The notes under the pieces were generated by a model, which ran no database searches, was not told the origin of the DNA, and worked only from the letters and a program-made list of their open reading frames with translations. Positions 59,791-64,000 of a DNA stretch of 64,000 nucleotides are shown piece after piece. The translations under genes and the position numbers were made by a program. Position 1 is the first letter of the stretch, and each line of letters begins with the position of its first letter. Source of the DNA: Solibacillus isronensis (GTDB taxonomy: Bacteria > Bacillota > Bacilli > Bacillales_A > Planococcaceae); assembly GCF_900168685.1 (NCBI RefSeq), contig NZ_FVZN01000011.1:62001-126000 (forward strand), given 5' to 3'.

Positions 59791-59898
59791 ATGCCAAACT
59801 ATACTTACATTGCATCTGACGAAAATGACGTATCTTACCTATACGAAGATAACAGTGATTGCTACGATCTAGATTGCTTTGACGACAATGATATTTAA
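59791..59898 (+). CDS. 35-aa Asp-rich peptide with two Cys, unknown
   Basis: A short gene with a full set of expression signals: sigma-A promoter, AAAAGGAG ribosome site 11 bp before ATG and a strong terminator after it. The product begins MPNYTYIASDEND, contains YLYEDNSDCYD and ends LDCFDDNDI: strongly acidic (about ten Asp/Glu), rich in Tyr, two Cys seven residues... apart in the D-rich half, no signal peptide or membrane helix. It could bind metal or be a peptide precursor, but no modification or transport gene is adjacent. I do not recognise it. Confidence 0.65.
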   Translation: MPNYTYIASDENDVSYLYEDNSDCYDLDCFDDNDI

Positions 59899-59934
59899 AG
59901 GAGTATTCATACGACATGTACGGAATTAAATCGA

Positions 59935-59978
59935 TAAAGGATGTGGCGAATAACTGATTATCGCCACATCCTTTATTA
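59935..59978. terminator. Bidirectional terminator after the 35-aa peptide and GNAT genes
   Basis: Stem AAAGGATGTGGCGA/TCGCCACATCCTTT with a 9-nt loop, between convergent genes. Confidence 0.9.
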
Positions 59979-60653
59979 TTTTACATATTGAATAAGCCAG
60001 TTCGGCCCTTCCGCACTCATCGATATACCGATAAAGCCTGATTTTAGAAGCTGCTGCTGTGCCTCTGTATTTTCCATTGGGACAAGTCGTTCTTCAGTCC
60101 ACTCATATTCCTTATAAGGAAGTGACTTCATAAATACATAGCGCAGTTTCCCGCCATACTTCAGCTTCAATGCTGCAATATGCATATGTTGCGAAAACTT
60201 GTCCTTCAAACTTGCGATATTGCCCGGCATGACCGTTGCACAAACGGTATTAAATTTCGATTCATCCACTTGCTGCATAATGATGTCTGCCATCGTACGC
60301 TGCAAACGATAACCGCGATAATCCGGATGCACATTGGAAATTTCCTGATACAGTACTTTTCGCAATTCATCCTCTGTTTTCAAGCCAATATCATAGCCTA
60401 AATGTTCTTCATCTATCATCGGTTCCAGCAATGCCCGGAATGCGATTAATTTTCCTTCAACGAAAATACCGATCATCAGTCCGTTCCCGCTTAAAATAAA
60501 GCTCAGTTCTTCATTATCAAGCGGCTGCAATATTGCTTTGTCCGGCAGTGCATCGATTACTTCCTGCTGCAAAGTAATTAATTCCGGAATATGTGTTTCA
60601 TCCAATAAGTAAACTTCATATCGTTCATTTCCTAAACATCCTGACGCAATCAT
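59976..60653 (-). CDS. GNAT N-acyltransferase paired with the racemase gene
   Basis: GNAT-fold protein, 225 aa. The acyl-CoA binding region is around VHPDYRGYRLQRTMADIIMQQ (about 108-128), preceded by GIFVEGKLIAFRALLEP; ATVMPGNIASLKDKF follows. It begins directly after the stop of the enolase-superfamily gene (TAAATG). In Geobacillus kaustophilus a GNAT N-succinyltransferase, an N-succinyl-amino-acid racemase and a desuccinylase convert D- to L-amino acids; this pair fits the first two steps. The acyl donor and substrate are inferred from that context. Confidence 0.8.
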   Translation of the reverse strand: MIASGCLGNERYEVYLLDETHIPELITLQQEVIDALPDKAILQPLDNEELSFILSGNGLMIGIFVEGKLIAFRALLEPMIDEEHLGYDIGLKTEDELRKVLYQEISNVHPDYRGYRLQRTMADIIMQQVDESKFNTVCATVMPGNIASLKDKFSQHMHIAALKLKYGGKLRYVFMKSLPYKEYEWTEERLVPMENTEAQQQLLKSGFIGISMSAEGPNWLIQYVK

Positions 60654-61763
60654 TTACTGCACCACACTATGGTCACGTGTTAATTCCGCTAAAACCGCTT
60701 CGTCCACATCGACACCTAAACCTGCACGTTCATTCAACTGAATATACGGGACTTTATATTGAAGGTTTCCGATATCTTTTGAGAATTTTAACGGTCCTGT
60801 TAATTCCACACTCGTAAATACTTTGTTCGAAAAGGCAACATGGAAACCTGCCGCTGAACCGACCGAAGACTCGACCATTGAACCAATTTGGCATTCAATT
60901 CCCGCCATTTCCGCCATATGTGCAAGCTTTATCGCAGGATACATTCCCCCGCATTTCATCAATTTAATATTCACTTTGTCCGCTGCACGCTTTGCAATAA
61001 TTTCGCGCATTTCACGTACACCGCGTAAACCTTCGTCAATCATGACAGGAATCGATGTTTTCGATTTAATTTCAACCATGCCATCAATATCATCCGCACG
61101 TACCGGTTGTTCAAGCCAGTCGATGTTCAACTGCTCCAGCTCACGAACTGCTTGCATCGTCGTTGAACTGTTTACCCAACCTTGGTTGACATCAACGCGA
61201 ATGGCAATTTCATTTCCTACACGTTCACGCACTGCTTTAATGCGGGCAACATCACTCGCTACATCGCGTCCGACTTTCATTTTGAATGAGTTGTATCCCA
61301 TTTCTACACGTTCTGCCGCTTCATTTGCCATCTTTTCAGGTGTTCCGATGCTTAACACATGTGTAATTGGGAACTTCTCATAGTAACGCCCGCCTGTTAA
61401 CTGATAGGCAGGTACACCAAGTTTTTTCCCTGTCAGATCAAAGCAAGCGATATCAATTGCCGCTTTGGCAGCCGGTGCACTGTAGATGAGCGCATCCATT
61501 TTGGCATGGATCTTTTCAAAATTCATCGGGTTTTCCCCAATCATTGCTGGTGCCAGCGTATTTTTTAAAACAGCATAAGTGCCTTCCAATGTTTCACCTG
61601 TCACATGTTCATCCGGCACTGCCTCACCCCAGCCGACTAAACCGCATTGTGATGTCATCTTTACAATAATCGACGGCATGTTCGGATAAGTTCCGTAACT
61701 TACGATAAATGGTTCAATTAATGGTAATTCAATATTAAATAATTCAATTGTTTTAATTTGCAT
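60654..61763 (-). CDS. Enolase-superfamily racemase/epimerase (NSAR/dipeptide epimerase/MLE group)
   Basis: Mandelate racemase/muconate lactonising subgroup, 369 aa. Catalytic lysines: KMK (161-163) and Lys267 in NIKLMKCGG; metal ligands Asp191 (DVNQ), Glu218 (LEQP) and Asp243 (IDEG). The N-terminal capping domain has FIVSYGTYPNMPSIIV and GWGEAVPDEHVTGET. The KxK pattern fits N-succinyl-amino-acid racemase, o-succinylbenzoate synthase and dipeptide epimerases. The GNAT neighbour favours an N-acyl-amino-acid racemase. RBS AAAGGAGAACAACAAAG; the GNAT gene follows without a gap. Confidence 0.85.
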   Translation of the reverse strand: MQIKTIELFNIELPLIEPFIVSYGTYPNMPSIIVKMTSQCGLVGWGEAVPDEHVTGETLEGTYAVLKNTLAPAMIGENPMNFEKIHAKMDALIYSAPAAKAAIDIACFDLTGKKLGVPAYQLTGGRYYEKFPITHVLSIGTPEKMANEAAERVEMGYNSFKMKVGRDVASDVARIKAVRERVGNEIAIRVDVNQGWVNSSTTMQAVRELEQLNIDWLEQPVRADDIDGMVEIKSKTSIPVMIDEGLRGVREMREIIAKRAADKVNIKLMKCGGMYPAIKLAHMAEMAGIECQIGSMVESSVGSAAGFHVAFSNKVFTSVELTGPLKFSKDIGNLQYKVPYIQLNERAGLGVDVDEAVLAELTRDHSVVQ

Positions 61764-61781
61764 CTTTGTTGTTCTCCTTTA

Positions 61782-62393
61782 TTACTCCGGGCGTTTAATT
61801 GTGAATTGCTCACCGATTTTTGCATAGTCATTTCCAGCAAGACGACTGATTGCGCCAAGTCCTGCCGGATCAATTCGACCATCTTCATACAGAGTTTCTT
61901 CTATATGATAGTATACGACTTTACCGATGATCAGGTCGCAGCCTGCAGTTTCATCATCGCCGCCAAGTTCCAGCGCTTTTTCAAGGACACATTCAAGGCG
62001 GACTTTCGCTTCCTTTACACCTGGAACATCAATTTTGTCACTCTTTACTAATGACATTCCAGCAAGTGCTACTTCACTTTCATTTGACGGTAAGTTAGCT
62101 GCAGTTTCATTTACTTGCTTTACATTTTCAGTATCGACAATATGTACAACAAATTGCCCTTTTTCAATAATATTTCTTGCCGTATCTTTTTTCTCCCCTT
62201 TTTTCCGTTGGATACTTACCGAAACCATCGGAGGATTTGAAGACACTATATTGAAGAAACTAAATGGTGCAGCATTTACGACACCTTCTTCAGAAACGGA
62301 TGTAACAAAAGCGATCGGTCTCGGAATGATGGAACCAATCAAAAATTTATAATTTTCACGTTCGGATAATTGTTTCGGATCTATTTTTTTCAT
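61782..62393 (-). CDS. Flavin reductase-like FMN-binding split-barrel protein
   Basis: Flavin-reductase family, 203 aa: NYKFLIGSIIPRPIAFVTSVSEEGVVNAAPFSFFNIVSSNPPMVSVSIQRKKGEKKDTARNIIEKGQFVVHIV (about 14-86) is the typical FMN-binding beta-barrel with the SxxPRP and NxAPFSFF patterns. These proteins bind FMN and act as flavin reductases or as oxidoreductases of unclear substrate. It lies 18 bp upstream of the racemase gene in the transcript, so the three genes probably form one operon. RBS AAAAGAGGCG. Confidence 0.88.
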   Translation of the reverse strand: MKKIDPKQLSERENYKFLIGSIIPRPIAFVTSVSEEGVVNAAPFSFFNIVSSNPPMVSVSIQRKKGEKKDTARNIIEKGQFVVHIVDTENVKQVNETAANLPSNESEVALAGMSLVKSDKIDVPGVKEAKVRLECVLEKALELGGDDETAGCDLIIGKVVYYHIEETLYEDGRIDPAGLGAISRLAGNDYAKIGEQFTIKRPE

Positions 62394-63200
62394 AAAAATT
62401 CGCCTCTTTTCTTATCACTAATTTGACTTTAGAGAACAGAACGTAACACGTCAATTAATTTATTTGACCATAAATAAGGAACAAGGATTTTTATACATAT
62501 CCCTCCAGTTCCATTTTTTATGTGATTTTAAAGCCATTTTCACAGGCTTTATTTAAGTAAATAAAACAAAAAACTCTTTCATACTCTAAAAATTTTTCTT
62601 TTTTAATCATAATTCTTCAGCGTAACTTCAAAAATTTCATTTCCTGCAATCTGTTATAAACAGTTTCAACATACTTAATAAAAATTAGTAAAGAGAAAGG
62701 TTTTCTGGACTAACTCCCCCTCAAAACGTTGATTTATCAATGCATAAAGCATATATCGAGTTAATTCCATGTGTATTAGTAACTGTTATATTATGAGTTC
62801 AAAAGTATTTTTAGTAAATTTCTTTTATGCATTTAAGAGAAATTATGGGTACAACTAAGTATTTTTAGTTATTTAAATAGAATTTATTATAGTTTACAAT
62901 ATTATCCTCCCCTTAATACATTGTTATATTGAACAAACACTCAACCCTTGAGAAACCTTGATTTATCAACGTTAAAGCGCCATTTAACCATCAAAAAATA
63001 TTTACTTTAAGTACAGATTTGTTACCCAAAAGAGAAATATATGTTTTTTCGAGATAATTTATTTTAAGAAATTCTACTTGCGCAACATAATAAGTTAATG
63101 TTAAGTTATTGTACATGGACGTTCATACTTTAGACATAACTACTTCAAGTAGAGAAATGTCGTATAACCGATATTTATTTTTGTGTGAGGGGGAATATTT
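62394..63200. other. Long AT-rich intergenic region before the MFS gene
   Basis: About 800 bp with no credible frame. It holds the divergent promoters of the flavin reductase operon and the MFS gene. The palindromic word TTGATTTATCAA occurs twice, at 62729-62740 and 62958-62969, as possible operators. The MFS ribosome site region contains TGAGGGGG (63186-63193). Confidence 0.5.
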
Positions 63201-64000
63201 TTGAAAAAGAATCGTTGGTTAATTGCTGCATCAGCAATCGCTATTCACCTTTCGATCGGTGGAGCTTATGCATACAGTGTGTATAAAAATCCAATTGCTT
63301 CTGAGCTTGGATGGGATGCATCGCAAATTACAATTGCGTTTACAATTATGATGGGGTTAGCAGGTTTTGCTGCCGCACTATTTGGTAGTACAGTAGAAAA
63401 ATTAGGACCGAGAAAAGCAGCAATGGTTGCCGCAGTACTCTTTGGTTTAGGTCAAGGTGGCGCAGGGATTGCAATCGCTATGGATTCGGTTGTCTTATAT
63501 TGGTTAACTTACGGGTTATTAAGCGGTCTTGGAATGGGGATCGGTTATATCGCTCCAGTATCAACACTTGTTAAATGGTTCCCTAACCGTCGTGGTTTAG
63601 CCACAGGGATGGCTGTATTAGGATTCGGTTCAGGTGCTTTAATTACAGCGCCGGTTGCCGTAAACTTAATGGAGTCTTTCGGTATTTCAAACACTTACTT
63701 TATTTTAGGAATTAGCTATTTTGTATTAATGATGCTTGGTGCACTTTATATCGCTCCGCCTAAACCGGGCGAAGTAGAAGAAGCTGTTGCATCAGGAAAA
63801 GCAAAAACAACTGAAATTGCACAAATGTCTGCTCGTGAAGCTGTTCGTACAAAGCAGTTCTGGATGCTTTGGGCAATGCATTTAATTAATGTTACATCTG
63901 GTTTAATGTTGATTTCTGTTGCTTCTCCAATGGCGCAGGAAATTGCAGGTTTATCTGTAGCTGCAGCTGCAGCAATGGTTGGATTAATGGGCTTATTTAA
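63201..64000 (+). CDS. OFA-family MFS transporter (5' part, runs off the window)
   Basis: Major facilitator of the oxalate/formate antiporter (OFA) type, first 266 residues visible. Starts with TTG 7 bp after GAGGGGG; no ATG nearby. N-terminal helix HLSIGGAYAYSVYKNPIASELGW, then FTIMMGLAGFAAALFGSTVEKLGPRKAAMVAAVLFGLGQGGAG (loop 2-3 motif GPRK), GLGMGIGYIAPVSTLVKWFPNRRGLATGMAV (a hallmark of the OFA family), and a central cytoplasmic loop from about 190. Relatives carry lactate, pyruvate, oxalate or formate; the substrate is unknown. Confidence 0.88.
   Translation, partial: MKKNRWLIAASAIAIHLSIGGAYAYSVYKNPIASELGWDASQITIAFTIMMGLAGFAAALFGSTVEKLGPRKAAMVAAVLFGLGQGGAGIAIAMDSVVLYWLTYGLLSGLGMGIGYIAPVSTLVKWFPNRRGLATGMAVLGFGSGALITAPVAVNLMESFGISNTYFILGISYFVLMMLGALYIAPPKPGEVEEAVASGKAKTTEIAQMSAREAVRTKQFWMLWAMHLINVTSGLMLISVASPMAQEIAGLSVAAAAAMVGLMGLF

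Noticed and set aside
59919-59957. 12-codon frame after the 35-aa peptide (MYGIKSIKDVANN)
   Set aside because: It ends within the terminator hairpin, the spacing to the ribosome site is long and there is no sign of selection.

Overview
The window looks like a chromosomal segment of a low-GC Bacillales bacterium, most likely Planococcaceae (Solibacillus/Lysinibacillus-like). This rests on strong AGGAGG-type ribosome binding sites, B. subtilis-type promoters (sigma-A, an ECF promoter, a sigma-D-like promoter), a SAM-I riboswitch before a methionine gene, a class C group II intron, and families of dispersed intergenic repeats. The genus is an inference; no rRNA or other marker gene is present.

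Layout. 0-9 kb: uppP, a metallophosphoesterase, a two-component system with a tiny membrane ORF between its genes, a DMT exporter, a small HTH protein, homoserine dehydrogenase and a small Panacea-like protein. 9-17 kb: SAM-riboswitch-controlled O-acetylhomoserine sulfhydrylase, a nitroreductase, a large membrane protein, lysoplasmalogenase, peptidase T and an EmrE/DMT exporter. 17-19 kb: a complete class C group II intron placed against a terminator. 19-22 kb: an ECF sigma operon (polysaccharide deacetylase, sigma factor, anti-sigma-like protein) behind an ECF-type promoter. 22-24 kb: an iron-linked locus with a candidate Fur-controlled small RNA, a DUF4395 membrane protein and a FhuF-like reductase. 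24-33 kb: an M20 amidohydrolase, a TAXI-TRAP transporter operon, Cu/Zn SOD, a LysM-3D protein, a YjfB-like protein, a YfbR-like HD phosphohydrolase and a candidate structured RNA. 33-41 kb: a complete malonate utilisation locus (mdcR-H-A-B-C-DE-G, divergent from madLM). 41-46.6 kb: fructokinase, a second two-component system and an MMPL exporter. 46.8-59.4 kb: a liv-type ABC importer with acyl-CoA ligase, SDR, alpha/beta hydrolase and a ketoacyl-synthase-III-like enzyme, next to a 1043-aa ATPase/BTAD regulator. 59.8-64 kb: a 35-aa acidic peptide, a GNAT/enolase-superfamily pair resembling the N-succinyl-amino-acid racemase pathway, a flavin reductase, and an OFA-type MFS transporter cut by the window end.

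Most unusual structure. (1) Six intergenic arrays carry a short motif every 19-21 bp, two turns of B-DNA. Five use TTCTAATA and one uses TTCYACTT. Every array begins directly downstream of an intrinsic terminator and has the same polarity relative to the gene that ends there; the one array in the opposite orientation follows a plus-strand gene. (2) A strong sigma-A promoter overlapped by a perfect 7-1-7 Fur box drives a roughly 140-nt noncoding transcript with three hairpins, a loop reading CCCCCUCA and a terminator. This is an FsrA-like design, and the loop is exactly complementary to the ribosome binding region of the MFS gene at the window end. (3) A 127-bp structured element occurs twice, each time directly after a stop codon, with compensating base changes and two incompatible long-range pairings. 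(4) A further rod-like RNA candidate lies at 32.81-33.04 kb.

No rRNA, tRNA, CRISPR array, prophage or transposase gene was seen. The intron is the only clear mobile element.
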